Below, one piece after another: positions 53,818 to 62,574 of a DNA stretch of 64,000 nucleotides; within the stretch, counting starts at the first letter, position 1, and each line of letters begins with the position of its first letter. This stretch comes from Acinetobacter halotolerans (GTDB lineage: Bacteria > Pseudomonadota > Gammaproteobacteria > Pseudomonadales > Moraxellaceae). The notes beneath the pieces were generated by a model. That model did no database searches and was not told the origin of the DNA. It saw nothing but the letters and a program-made list of their open reading frames with translations. The position numbers were made by a program, and so were the translations under genes. The stretch covers positions 310,001 to 374,000 of the forward strand of contig NZ_SGIM01000003.1 in assembly GCF_004208515.1 (NCBI RefSeq). The letters are read 5' to 3'.

Positions 53818-54258
53818 TTATGCAGCAACTGATTTCGCTAATTTTGAAAATCCTAGTGTAATCGCTGCTTTGAGTTGTGCAAGGACTAATTTGCTTACAA
53901 AAGGTGCTTTTGCTGTAAATTCAATCTTATAAGTTACTAAAGTAATATAAGGCGTAATTTCTTTAAAGACAATTTGTCCCAAATGGTGCTTAACCAATGG
54001 ATTGTTAATTAACTTATATTCAATACGTTGATTTTCTTCTAACAGCGTGATCTCTTCTTGAAGTGGCTTAATTGGACCAAAGCCCATACGGCGAATTGAA
54101 CCAATACCATCTGGACGTTCAGGATCAGCAGAATCTTTTACACGCACTACTTGTAACGGTGCAAAAGCTTTATTATATGTTGCGTGTTTAGACAATAACT
54201 CAAAAACCTCAGAGATCGGTGCATTGAATTCTTTTTGTATGGTGATTGCATTACGCAT
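53818..54258 (-). CDS. SRPBCC (START-like) family protein
   Basis: 146 residues of a polyketide-cyclase/START-like fold: an N-terminal ITIQKEFNAPISEVFELLSKH, PDGIGSIRRM (the loop usual in such proteins) and a C-terminal amphipathic helix (LVLAQLKAAITLGFSKLAKS). These bind lipids or other hydrophobic ligands. It is three bases upstream of cmk, possibly cotranscribed. Function unknown. Confidence 0.75.
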   Translation of the reverse strand: MRNAITIQKEFNAPISEVFELLSKHATYNKAFAPLQVVRVKDSADPERPDGIGSIRRMGFGPIKPLQEEITLLEENQRIEYKLINNPLVKHHLGQIVFKEITPYITLVTYKIEFTAKAPFVSKLVLAQLKAAITLGFSKLAKSVAA

Positions 54259-54328
54259 AGTTTCGCCTTTTTAATTAAACCAAAATCATCGGAGGCTTAG
54301 TTTGCCACATTCGTGGAGACATTTTGAA

Positions 54329-54835
54329 TCATTTAAGGACGTTTTTTGATAAACGGTTTTTCTTCTTTTCGCGTCTTCTTTGTTTAAAAAAATCACTGAG
54401 TTGAGTTGAACATTGCGCTTGTAAACAACCCTGTTTAAAGGTGAATTTATGGTTGTAATAACCATTTTCAAGCAGTTGACGGGCGCTGACCAGTGAACCT
54501 GCCTTAGGCTCAGTTGTAGCAAATACTACACGTTGAACACGCGCATGAATTAAAGCCCCCACACACATTGTGCAAGGCTCAAGCGTGACATAAAGCGTGG
54601 CATCATCCGGAAGTCGGTAATTATTGATAGATTGACAGGCCATACGCAGCGCTTGAATCTCTGCATGCGCCGTAGGATCCGAAAGTTTGATCGGGGCATT
54701 ATAGCCCACCCCAATGATTTCACCTTGGCTGACAATAACAGCCCCTACAGGAATCTCCCCCTGAGCTGCGGCTAATGCAGCCTGCTCGTAAGCAAACTGC
54801 ATCCAATGTTCATCATTACTATTATTTTCAATCAT
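54329..54835 (-). CDS. tadA: tRNA-specific adenosine deaminase
   Basis: 168 residues. Zinc site HAE (H57, E59) and PCTMC (C88, C91), with EIPVGAVIV and GSLVSARQL. TadA makes inosine at the wobble position of tRNA-Arg(ACG). A basic tail (KQRRREKKKNRLSK) is longer than the catalytic core. Six bases from the stop of the upstream hydrolase. Confidence 0.94.
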   Translation of the reverse strand: MIENNSNDEHWMQFAYEQAALAAAQGEIPVGAVIVSQGEIIGVGYNAPIKLSDPTAHAEIQALRMACQSINNYRLPDDATLYVTLEPCTMCVGALIHARVQRVVFATTEPKAGSLVSARQLLENGYYNHKFTFKQGCLQAQCSTQLSDFFKQRRREKKKNRLSKNVLK

Positions 54836-54840
54836 ACGCC

Positions 54841-55962
54841 TTAAACAATAATACCGTATTGTCTTAACAAGGCATTCCAGCTATCAATATTTGTCACTGG
54901 CGGACAATCAGATAAAATATCTTTTAAAGTAATTTTCTCTGTCGCTTTCCATTCTGGAGAGAGATCTTTGTCCACTAAGCGAGCACGCACGCCTTCTACG
55001 AAGTCAGGATGACGGATTTTCCAATCGGAAATCTGAGCTTCTAGCGCAAAAACCTCATCCCAAGCATGACCCTGTTTACCCCATTGCCAAAGTAACCACG
55101 TGATCGCTGCTGTACTCGGTGACCCCTTTTGCAAGTTCTCACTTGCTTGGCGTAACCAATCACTACTCGCCTCACTCAATCCAATAATTGCCTGATAATC
55201 AAATTCAAAGTTTTGACCACGACAAACACTGTGAATAACATCAATCGAATTTTGCAAAGGGCCTGCTGCAACTGGACGATGCAGACTATTTAATGTGTCA
55301 TCAATGGCACGGAAAGCACCTGCTGGATAATGATTCCAATCTACATTTAAGACTTTTTGCAAGACATTATCACGTTGTGCTTCACAGATATGTGTCGCCC
55401 AACCGATGCTAAATGCACCAGCAGCCGTCATAATCGATCCAGTTAGGCCAGTGAACAAACCAATTTGTCCCCGATCGGCCAGAAATCGACTTCCCCCTAC
55501 ATCTGGATATAAGCCGATATTGATTTCAGGCATAGCCAAACGTGAATAAGGTGTCACTAAACGGAACGGAGCCGCCATGAATAAACCAAGCCCACCACCC
55601 ATCACATAGCCTTCACCCCAAACCACAATCGGCTTAGCATAATTATGAAGCAATAGGTCTAAGGCATATTCTTGCTCAAAGAATTTATTCGCAGTGTCAA
55701 CTTCTTTATTTACAACCAATTGACGAAGCTTACGTACGTCTCCACCTGCACAAAATGCTTTTGGTGTGGTTGAATCTAACCAAATTGCTTTGACACTTTC
55801 ATCATCATGAAAATGCTCAAACACTCGAAAAAGTGCAGTTACAATAGACTCGTCTAATGCATGTAAAGATTTTGGTCGGTTAAGACGAATAACTCGCCAA
55901 CCATTTTTTTCTTGCTCAATAACCAAATCAGGATGATAGCTATTTAAATCAGGAGAAGTCAT
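54841..55962 (-). CDS. Enoyl-CoA hydratase/3-hydroxyisobutyryl-CoA hydrolase-like protein
   Basis: 373 residues of the ECH_2 group: NRPKSLHALDESIV, AFCAGGDVRKLRQLV, GEGYVMGGGLGLFMAAPFRL and MPEINIGLYPDVGGSRFL. The length and the PDVGG box point to 3-hydroxyisobutyryl-CoA hydrolase of valine breakdown, though a close enoyl-CoA hydratase is possible. Its ATG overlaps the ung stop by one base (TAATG). Confidence 0.85.
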   Translation of the reverse strand: MTSPDLNSYHPDLVIEQEKNGWRVIRLNRPKSLHALDESIVTALFRVFEHFHDDESVKAIWLDSTTPKAFCAGGDVRKLRQLVVNKEVDTANKFFEQEYALDLLLHNYAKPIVVWGEGYVMGGGLGLFMAAPFRLVTPYSRLAMPEINIGLYPDVGGSRFLADRGQIGLFTGLTGSIMTAAGAFSIGWATHICEAQRDNVLQKVLNVDWNHYPAGAFRAIDDTLNSLHRPVAAGPLQNSIDVIHSVCRGQNFEFDYQAIIGLSEASSDWLRQASENLQKGSPSTAAITWLLWQWGKQGHAWDEVFALEAQISDWKIRHPDFVEGVRARLVDKDLSPEWKATEKITLKDILSDCPPVTNIDSWNALLRQYGIIV

Positions 55963-56675
55963 TATGCGTCCAATTGCCAGTCTATAGGCTCAATGCCATG
56001 TTGTTTCAAATAATGATTGCTTTTAGAAAATACTTTACAGCCAAAAAAACCACCACGGTTTGCCGCCAATGGCGACGGATGAGCTGCACTTAATACGAGA
56101 TGTTTATTACGATCAATACGTTGTCCTTTACGCTGTGCATAAGCACCCCATAAAATAAAGACCACGTGTTCACGCTGCTCATTTAGTACATCAATCACAG
56201 CGTCTGTAAAATCTTCCCAGCCTTGCTTTTGATGAGAAGTTGGTTGGCCTGCCTCTACGGTCAGTACACTATTCAACAACAGTACACCCTGCGCAGCCCA
56301 CTTACTCAAATCACCATGCCGAGAAATAGGCACAGCCAAATCACTATGCAATTCATGGAAAATATTACGTAAAGAAGGTGGTAATGCAACCCCTCTTTGC
56401 ACAGAAAAACTTAAACCATTGGCTTGATTTGGGCCGTGATATGGATCTTGACCTAAAATTACAACTTTAACAGCACTCAAAGGCGTTGTATTTAGTGCAT
56501 TAAAAATATGTTTACTTGGCGGGTAAATCGTCTTCTCTGCAAGTCTTTGCTGTTGCAAGAACTCACGTAAATGATCCATCTTCTGACCGAGCAGAAATTC
56601 GGATAATGAGATTTTCCATGACTCATCCAGCTGAACTTTACTTAACTTGTCCTGTTGCTGTTCAGTAAATTGCAT
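55962..56675 (-). CDS. ung: Uracil-DNA glycosylase
   Basis: 237 residues from the ATG at 56675 (AGGA upstream); a spurious extension adds eight residues. Family 1 marks are the water-activating GQDPYH (75-80, D77), [12 protein letters not shown], and the DNA-gripping [15 protein letters not shown]. Removes uracil from DNA. Coupled to the downstream hydrolase gene. Confidence 0.97.
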   Translation of the reverse strand: MQFTEQQQDKLSKVQLDESWKISLSEFLLGQKMDHLREFLQQQRLAEKTIYPPSKHIFNALNTTPLSAVKVVILGQDPYHGPNQANGLSFSVQRGVALPPSLRNIFHELHSDLAVPISRHGDLSKWAAQGVLLLNSVLTVEAGQPTSHQKQGWEDFTDAVIDVLNEQREHVVFILWGAYAQRKGQRIDRNKHLVLSAAHPSPLAANRGGFFGCKVFSKSNHYLKQHGIEPIDWQLDA

Positions 56676-56719
56676 CAATGTTCCTTGAAATGAATTCACT
56701 CCCTTGAGTGAGTAGGTAC

Positions 56720-57316
56720 TTAAATATTAACTTGTAATTCTACATTCGGGTTTTGAAATCGCATTCCATTTTTCAAACGCTCATACATTTGTGGATCACT
56801 CCACTCGCTTTGAACTTGCTCTGAAAAAACGATTTGATCTAGGCTCAATATGCCCATTTGTTCATTATCAATATCTTCTTGAAAACTTTGTGCATAACCC
56901 GTATCAGTTTCGTGAACAATCACCGAATATACCTCAACATCCCCTTCGCCATTCTGGGTAACTGTTGAATTTAATACCTGTTGCGCAAGAAAAAAGAAAA
57001 TACGAGAAAATTGTTCTGCTGATGGTGAAACTGGCAAAGCCACCCAACGTGCGCTAAAGGTTTTGCATGCATCAATATACGCAGCATCATCTTTTTGCCA
57101 ATAACAAATCGCATGATCAAAACTATCAAATAATTCTTTAATTACGCCTTTAAGCAGCCCAAAATCATAAACCATTTGCCCATGATCTAACTTTGACGCT
57201 TTTAGTAATAATTCAACTTTATAGCTGTGCCCATGAATCGAACGCTTACAGCGATCCGATGTACAATTCCGTACAATATGCGCGTTTTCAAACTTAAATA
57301 ATTTACGAATTAACAT
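56720..57316 (-). CDS. queD: 6-carboxytetrahydropterin synthase-like protein (QueD family)
   Basis: 198 residues from the ATG at 57316. [21 protein letters not shown] (catalytic-type cysteine C23; zinc ligands H13, H28, H30) and [25 protein letters not shown] are the PTPS signature. QueD makes the queuosine precursor from dihydroneopterin triphosphate. The chain is about 75 residues longer than enteric QueD, mostly through an acidic insertion and a C-terminal tail, so specificity may differ. Confidence 0.85.
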   Translation of the reverse strand: MLIRKLFKFENAHIVRNCTSDRCKRSIHGHSYKVELLLKASKLDHGQMVYDFGLLKGVIKELFDSFDHAICYWQKDDAAYIDACKTFSARWVALPVSPSAEQFSRIFFFLAQQVLNSTVTQNGEGDVEVYSVIVHETDTGYAQSFQEDIDNEQMGILSLDQIVFSEQVQSEWSDPQMYERLKNGMRFQNPNVELQVNI

Positions 57317-57419
57317 GCACCAAGCTGATCTTTTTTTGCAAACAAACTTTATTATAAAGCAAAAAAACAAGCATTGGGATTGAATTTAAATCTTGTGACT
57401 ATTCAATAATCCAATCTAC

Positions 57420-58379
57420 TCACTTAAATGGGGCAAGACTTCTTGAATAGACAATGACTTGTTTATCTTGTCGGTGCATCGAGCTGCTAAATTGGCGCTT
57501 CCGCTCACTTAAAACAACTTCTATTTGTGCAGTAAAAAAAGAAGATTTACTGTCTAACCACGTCGCCGCATCTGCCTTATTTTGCTGCTCTATTCCAGAA
57601 AAAGCATTGAGCTTCCACAAATCTTCAACATTATTGAAATAAGATAAATCAGCTTGTTTTGTTTTTAATTCTTGCTCTACAGCATTAACATCGACACTTG
57701 GATCAATACTTGCCAACAATAATGCTGGCGCAGTGTTCATATTAATCTTTGTTGGTTCTGGCAATGCCGTAATATATTGCTTAATCAAATCGTAGTTTTT
57801 CCCTTCGAAGCCCCTAACCAACTTTAATTCTTCAACACTATGAAATTTGGTATTTGGAGCTAAATAAGAAGGATCTAATCCTTGATAATAATTACTCTCA
57901 GCCCCCATCGCACCTGTTGTTTCATCATCAGTATCTTGCCAATCGATCACAGCTTGGCTTAGCTCTGCGGGTAAACCAACACGCTGTAAAAGTTTTTCAA
58001 ACCAGCGACGAGCCAAATCATCAACTTCATTGCCATTTGCTTTTACCAAATTATTTAAGTTGAATTTTCCAGATTCATCCACTAAACGACCTTGAACAGA
58101 ACCACCATCAACTGGAAATGATGGCATTGGTTTGGCCCAATTCTCCTGTAAATGATCAACACTATTACCGTTATCGCTATCTTGAATCAACAACTCCGAG
58201 AAAAATGCTTCGGCACTTTTGGCATAAAGTAAAGATTGATTCTGACGCATCAAATAGCCTGTATTTTCAGCACTATTACTTTGTCGTTTTGCGATGGTTG
58301 CTGCAAGAATCGTCGCAAGTGCAACCATAACCAAGATCGTAAGCAATGCAATACCACGTTGAGACGCATATGTCTTCAT
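57420..58379 (-). CDS. gspK: Type II secretion minor pseudopilin GspK
   Basis: 319 residues. Prepilin leader MKTYASQRG, cleavage after Gly, then IALLTILVMVALATILAATIA, the hydrophobic stalk. LVDESGKFNLNNL and DWQDTDDETTGAMGAES are the GspK globular features (calcium-type acidic site). GspK caps the pseudopilus tip with GspI and GspJ. Last gene of gspH-I-J-K. Confidence 0.93.
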   Translation of the reverse strand: MKTYASQRGIALLTILVMVALATILAATIAKRQSNSAENTGYLMRQNQSLLYAKSAEAFFSELLIQDSDNGNSVDHLQENWAKPMPSFPVDGGSVQGRLVDESGKFNLNNLVKANGNEVDDLARRWFEKLLQRVGLPAELSQAVIDWQDTDDETTGAMGAESNYYQGLDPSYLAPNTKFHSVEELKLVRGFEGKNYDLIKQYITALPEPTKINMNTAPALLLASIDPSVDVNAVEQELKTKQADLSYFNNVEDLWKLNAFSGIEQQNKADAATWLDSKSSFFTAQIEVVLSERKRQFSSSMHRQDKQVIVYSRSLAPFK

Positions 58380-58384
58380 AGCAA

Positions 58385-59005
58385 TTACTGACCACCCTGA
58401 TTGTTGCTGACCAAGCTATATATCCACTCATAGTCTGTACCTGCGACCGTGAGTTGTATTTTAAAACCTAATGGTAATTTTTTTAATTCATTCACATTAT
58501 TTGAATCACCCGTGTTTTCTGGCCACTCAGACAATTCCTGAGGATTTAATACCAGTACTTTAAACTGATCAACATTTTCCAACAAAGTACTTGAGATCGG
58601 CTGCACACGATTGGGGATGTTTAAATTTGCATATTTCAAACGATAGACTTTTTTTTGTGCTTCATCAAAACGATATTCAATACGCTCGTACGGTGATAAA
58701 CCTTGTTTCAATGGATCAGATACACCAGCTTTACTGAACATAAAACTTCGATCATCCAACACCACGGCAGCCTGAAGCTGTCGTCCATCATTGGCCGTTA
58801 AAGGAATAATTTGTAAGCTGTCTCTTAAAACCTGTTGATAAGCATCCTGCAAAGCGAACAAATGTACCTCATGTTCGGCATTACGGTCTTTCACTTTTAA
58901 TAAATAGTCAAATACTTTCCACCCCAACATCGAAAGCACAGCAAAAATCGCAATCGCAACCAGCAATTCCACCAAAGTAAAAGCTTGCTGTTTATATTTC
59001 ATCAT
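58385..59005 (-). CDS. gspJ: Type II secretion minor pseudopilin GspJ
   Basis: 206 residues. The leader KYKQQA precedes FTLVELLVAIAIFAVLSML, the pseudopilin N-helix, with E5 (FTLVE). The residue before the cleavage site is alanine, not glycine. RIEYRFDEAQKKVYRLKYA and the C-terminal strands fit GspJ. ATG is at 59005, or 59002 one codon later; it overlaps gspI by four bases. Confidence 0.92.
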   Translation of the reverse strand: MMKYKQQAFTLVELLVAIAIFAVLSMLGWKVFDYLLKVKDRNAEHEVHLFALQDAYQQVLRDSLQIIPLTANDGRQLQAAVVLDDRSFMFSKAGVSDPLKQGLSPYERIEYRFDEAQKKVYRLKYANLNIPNRVQPISSTLLENVDQFKVLVLNPQELSEWPENTGDSNNVNELKKLPLGFKIQLTVAGTDYEWIYSLVSNNQGGQ

Positions 59006-59388
59006 GTCTTCGCTTGTTCAGGATAGTTAAAAAATACAATATTGCTAATACCTGCTTCTACTTTATCCTGATCAACGTTAAACAAACTTATCTGTAACTC
59101 AATACGTTGTATTTTGGGGCTAATTGTAGGTTCAGCTTTTTTATCAATTTGCCACGTTTCACCTTGTGAAGAAACTTGCTTTGATTGAGTTCCATCTAAC
59201 CATTCTTTATTCATCTCCATCATCGCAACTTCATTCATTGCAACAAATTGAGCTTTGGTCCGCAAAATCGCATTTGAGGTTGCTTGAGTGTATTGCATTG
59301 CAATTTTAGTCAATGCAATCGCAGCCACTGCAAAAATCGCAAGTGCGACCATGACTTCAAGTAATGTAAATGCCTTATTCTTCTTCAT
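59002..59388 (-). CDS. gspI: Type II secretion minor pseudopilin GspI
   Basis: 128 residues. MKKNKA|FTLLEVMVALAIFAVAAIA is the prepilin start; the -1 residue is alanine. The globular part is short, as usual for GspI. The start lies 14 bases inside gspH and the stop overlaps gspJ, so the whole set is translationally linked. Confidence 0.92.
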   Translation of the reverse strand: MKKNKAFTLLEVMVALAIFAVAAIALTKIAMQYTQATSNAILRTKAQFVAMNEVAMMEMNKEWLDGTQSKQVSSQGETWQIDKKAEPTISPKIQRIELQISLFNVDQDKVEAGISNIVFFNYPEQAKT

Positions 59389-59941
59389 TTACTTTACCCA
59401 AATGATCCAGCGACAGCTCATGTCCAATCGGTCGTTGCTCATAATAAAATTGAATTCGAACAGGCTTCACCTCACCATTGCCAAACCAAATCAGTTGTGG
59501 CGCCCTGCCACCTAATAGATCGTCATTCTGTGCTCTTTTATAATTTTCAGCATCTAAACTTTGAATGCTAAAAGATACATTTTTCGGTAACTGACGAGGT
59601 TTAAACTCTTTATAAACCTGCCAAATACGATCCGCTTGTTGAATACGCTCATGACTTTGATCATGAGCGTATTCAAACAGGTTATAACTAAAAGATGAAA
59701 CGTCTGTTGCATTCTGAGTATTTAACGCAAAAACTTTTGCTTGATCTGTGGCTTCTTTATTGATTTTCTTAAGATCAAGAATAAACATTTCTCTGGCTTG
59801 CATTGCTCTACGCTGGTCAACACCACCGATATTCAAGACCACCAAAGATGTCATGATGGTCATAATCACAATCACCACCATGATCTCAATCAGGGTAAAT
59901 GCTTGTTGCGATCTCAGTGAAGACTTCATTTTATTGGTCAC
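59375..59941 (-). CDS. gspH: Type II secretion minor pseudopilin GspH
   Basis: 188 residues. RSQQA|FTLIEIMVVIVIMTIMTS is the prepilin site (again alanine at -1), followed by AREMFILDLKKINKEATDQAK and a GspH-type globular domain. Start GTG at 59941 overlaps the TetR stop (GTGA); an in-frame ATG at 59929 gives a shorter leader and may be the true start. Confidence 0.9.
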   Translation of the reverse strand: MTNKMKSSLRSQQAFTLIEIMVVIVIMTIMTSLVVLNIGGVDQRRAMQAREMFILDLKKINKEATDQAKVFALNTQNATDVSSFSYNLFEYAHDQSHERIQQADRIWQVYKEFKPRQLPKNVSFSIQSLDAENYKRAQNDDLLGGRAPQLIWFGNGEVKPVRIQFYYEQRPIGHELSLDHLGKVNEEE

Positions 59942-60555
59942 GAAGATGAAACTTGTTCAAGCTGCTTAGGCATGGCTAAAGCTTGCTCAATATAAGCGAC
60001 TCGTAATGTATCTCTAGAACCTAAATAGCGCTGATAAAAGCTTGAATTTAGGATAACTGCTGCACCATAGGTCAAAGACCATATAGATGCTAAATAATCA
60101 CGGGTTGTCATACTACTGTTAATATCAAGCAAATAACTTTCCGTCATTCGAATGATAATACGTAATCGTTGACGGCGAATCTTATATAATTCACTAAATA
60201 ATTGCTGAATACCTTGTGCTGTTGTCGATAAACGCTCTTCAATTTGATGAAATAGTGCGGTACGTTCAGGATGGTGTAAATGATGCAACATAAAAAAAGC
60301 TAAATGCTCGGGAAAGCTTTTTTCTATATCTTGAATCATTGCTAACAACATTCGCTCATTACGAATAATCAGCAGCATATATAATTCATCTTTACTCTGA
60401 AAATGTTTATATAAGGTGCCTTTTGCAAGATCCAATTCGGCCGCCAAAGCATCAAGGGTCATGCCGGCTTCACCATTTTCTAACAGGAGTTGCTCAGCGA
60501 TTTGAAAAATTAATACTTCTCGTGCCCGAAACTGAGCTTGACGATCCATTTTCAC
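59938..60555 (-). CDS. TetR-family transcriptional regulator
   Basis: 205 residues. HTH LLLENGEAGMTLDALAAELD with LAKGTLYKHFQSKDELYML (about 18-62). GTG at 60555 has AGAG at good spacing; ATG at 60549 is two codons in. The gene lies between tatD and gspH, the place of the TetR gene (PA2957-type) in Pseudomonas, and it is coupled to gspH by a four-base overlap, which is odd for a regulator and a secretion component. Confidence 0.88.
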   Translation of the reverse strand: MKMDRQAQFRAREVLIFQIAEQLLLENGEAGMTLDALAAELDLAKGTLYKHFQSKDELYMLLIIRNERMLLAMIQDIEKSFPEHLAFFMLHHLHHPERTALFHQIEERLSTTAQGIQQLFSELYKIRRQRLRIIIRMTESYLLDINSSMTTRDYLASIWSLTYGAAVILNSSFYQRYLGSRDTLRVAYIEQALAMPKQLEQVSSS

Positions 60556-60590
60556 GTGATAACTCTCTTTCCTAATACAACAAAAACCGT

Positions 60591-61364
60591 TTATTTAAAA
60601 TTTAAAAGATTTTCAAAATTCTGTGTTGTAATCACACCAATTTCTTCAACTGTTTTATCATATACATCAGCCAAGGCTTTTGCTACATACGGAACATATT
60701 TAGGTTCATTGGTTTTTCCTCGATAAGGCATAGGCGCCAAATAAGGACTATCCGTTTCAATCAATACACGATCTAATGGAACTTGTTTCGCAACATCACG
60801 CAGATCTTGGGCATTTTTAAAAGAAATAATACCTGAAAAAGAAATATAGTAACCGCAATCTAAAACTGCTTTTGCCGTTTCCCAGTCTTCAGTAAAACAA
60901 TGCAATATACCGTGTGTCGATTGTTCTGCCCGAATAATATCAATCGTATCGTGCTTAGCGGAGCGCGTATGTACAACCACAGGTTTCTTTACAATTTTTG
61001 ATGCTTGAATGTGACGAGCAAAACACTGTTTTTGCTCAGTAACATAATCGGTACTATGATAATAATCTAACCCTGTTTCCCCCAAAGCCCAGACCTTATC
61101 TGATTGGGCTAGTTCTATCAAACAGTCTGTTGTCGCACGTGCCATCACATGCCCATCTTCACAAGGATGTACCCCAACTGTGTAGCCCACATCATCGTGA
61201 CGGGAAGCAATTTCAGCCAATTTAATATGATCATCAAGATCAACCGAGATTCCCATAAATTTTGAGACACCTGCAAGTCGAGCTTGTGCGAGTGCTTGAT
61301 CTAGATCCCCATCATAAGGACTTAGATCTAACAAGGTTAAATGGCAATGCGTATCAACAAACAC
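60591..61364 (-). CDS. TatD-family metal-dependent hydrolase
   Basis: 257 residues, TIM-barrel amidohydrolase-type fold. DTHCHL (H6, H8) at the start, GVHPCE, GETGLDYYH, VVHTRSA, ILHCFTEDW and ETDSPYL match TatD/YcfH proteins (DNase or other hydrolase). It is 22 bases downstream of pilZ. YcfH in enterics is also next to holB, so the neighbourhood is conserved. Confidence 0.92.
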   Translation of the reverse strand: MFVDTHCHLTLLDLSPYDGDLDQALAQARLAGVSKFMGISVDLDDHIKLAEIASRHDDVGYTVGVHPCEDGHVMARATTDCLIELAQSDKVWALGETGLDYYHSTDYVTEQKQCFARHIQASKIVKKPVVVHTRSAKHDTIDIIRAEQSTHGILHCFTEDWETAKAVLDCGYYISFSGIISFKNAQDLRDVAKQVPLDRVLIETDSPYLAPMPYRGKTNEPKYVPYVAKALADVYDKTVEEIGVITTQNFENLLNFK

Positions 61365-61386
61365 TATCTCTTCCTATTCATGACGC

Positions 61387-61731
61387 TTACATCGTATAAC
61401 TTGGACGATCCATACCTTTAGAACCGGCCAATAATTTCTCAGCCTCGTTTTTATAATACACACCTTTTTCGCCAGCCAACTGGATCGCAAAACCCTGTGG
61501 CTTAAAATGAGTCTGTTTGTGAGAAATCCAAATGACTTTACCTGTGAGCGGAATCTTTTGAGATTGCTCTGGAAGTGTCGCCAAAATAAATACTTCCTGT
61601 CCCATTTTTACTGCTTGTTTAGTGGGAACAAATAATCCACCGCCTTGTACAAAAGGCATATAGCTCGATTGTAAAGTGGCTTTATCAGGAATATTGACCT
61701 GTATAATTCCACCCATCATTTGATGTTGCAT
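61387..61731 (-). CDS. pilZ: PilZ-domain protein, type IV pilus assembly type
   Basis: 114 residues. The fold matches P. aeruginosa PilZ (AVKMGQEVFILATLPEQSQKI, GKVIWISHKQ, GFAIQLAGEKG). The c-di-GMP-binding RxxxR and DxSxxG motifs are absent, as in the true PilZ protein, which binds the FimX/PilB machinery rather than the nucleotide directly. Gene order holB-(insert)-pilZ-tatD agrees with pseudomonads. Confidence 0.88.
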   Translation of the reverse strand: MQHQMMGGIIQVNIPDKATLQSSYMPFVQGGGLFVPTKQAVKMGQEVFILATLPEQSQKIPLTGKVIWISHKQTHFKPQGFAIQLAGEKGVYYKNEAEKLLAGSKGMDRPSYTM

Positions 61732-61757
61732 AACCTTCCCCTGTTAAATACATAAAA

Positions 61758-61783
61758 TTATCAATATCATTCAACATTGATAA
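61758..61783. repeat. Inverted repeat upstream of pilZ
   Basis: TTATCAAT (61758-61765) and ATTGATAA (61776-61783) are perfect eight-base arms with a ten-base spacer, 27 bases upstream of the pilZ start, in the 349-base gap 61732-62080. The gap holds no other gene; the terminator of the secreted-protein gene is at its far end. Confidence 0.5.
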
Positions 61784-62023
61784 ACTTATAAAAAACCATC
61801 AATTCGCTTTGATCTGTTTTATAAACGTCCTTTGAATTACCGCTTACTTAGTATCTATACATGATTTATCATTTGATTATAGAAAACAATCCTTGAAACA
61901 ACAAATGCTGTTTCAGCAAAATGTTGTGAAAACACTCAAAACGGCTGGTATTTCGTTAGATTAGGGATCTAACATAGACATTACAGCAGACCAAGCTTTC
62001 AAATCATGCGTATGACAAAAACT

Positions 62024-62061
62024 AAAAAACCGCTCATAATCAGATTACATTATGAACGGTT
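62024..62061 (-). terminator. Terminator after the small secreted protein gene
   Basis: On the minus strand AACCGTTCATAAT and ATTATGAGCGGTT pair (one mismatch) and run into TTTTTAG, about 20 bases past the stop. Confidence 0.85.
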
Positions 62062-62080
62062 CAATTCGTTTCAAAAGGAC

Positions 62081-62389
62081 TTACTTTTCAGTACACTTAT
62101 AATCGAAATTTAGTTTGCGGATAGCTTGATCGGTATGTCGTGTCACAACAGCGATCTGCCGTGCCCCAGCTTCAATATAAAGTTTACCGCTGAACTGATT
62201 CGATTTTGCATTTTGTTGGCTATGATTAAATGAGTAGCTATACACGCACTCATAGGCTTGTGAGCCATGATTAGATGCGTCGATCAGAATAGAAGAGCCA
62301 TTGATGTTTGACTCAAACTTGGGCTCAGCCATCGTAATGGCTGGTAAAATTACAAGTGATAATGCAACAGCTATAGATCTTATTTTCAT
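62081..62389 (-). CDS. Small secreted protein of unknown function
   Basis: 102 residues. Signal peptide MKIRSIAVALSLVILPAITMA then AEPKFESN; the mature part is about 80 residues, with two cysteines (YECVYSYS and FDYKC) that could form a disulfide, and mainly beta character. AGGA eight bases before the ATG supports it. It separates holB from pilZ, which are usually adjacent, and has its own terminator. No family recognised. Confidence 0.7.
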   Translation of the reverse strand: MKIRSIAVALSLVILPAITMAEPKFESNINGSSILIDASNHGSQAYECVYSYSFNHSQQNAKSNQFSGKLYIEAGARQIAVVTRHTDQAIRKLNFDYKCTEK

Positions 62390-62574
62390 CACTATATTCC
62401 TTATTTTTTGCTATTATTGTGAAGTACCTCACATTTTATATATTTTTAGTTCGGAAGTTATAATAAAAAACAATTTAAATACAAACTTTACAACCCATCT
62501 TAAACTACAGTCTAACCCTATATCCTCATTCAATTATCTACAAAAAATCAGCTACCCCATTCGTCTTACGAAAA

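Noticed and set aside
61387..61731. c-di-GMP receptor role for the PilZ-domain protein
   Set aside because: The RxxxR and DxSxxG binding motifs are missing, as in the namesake PilZ, which does not bind c-di-GMP.
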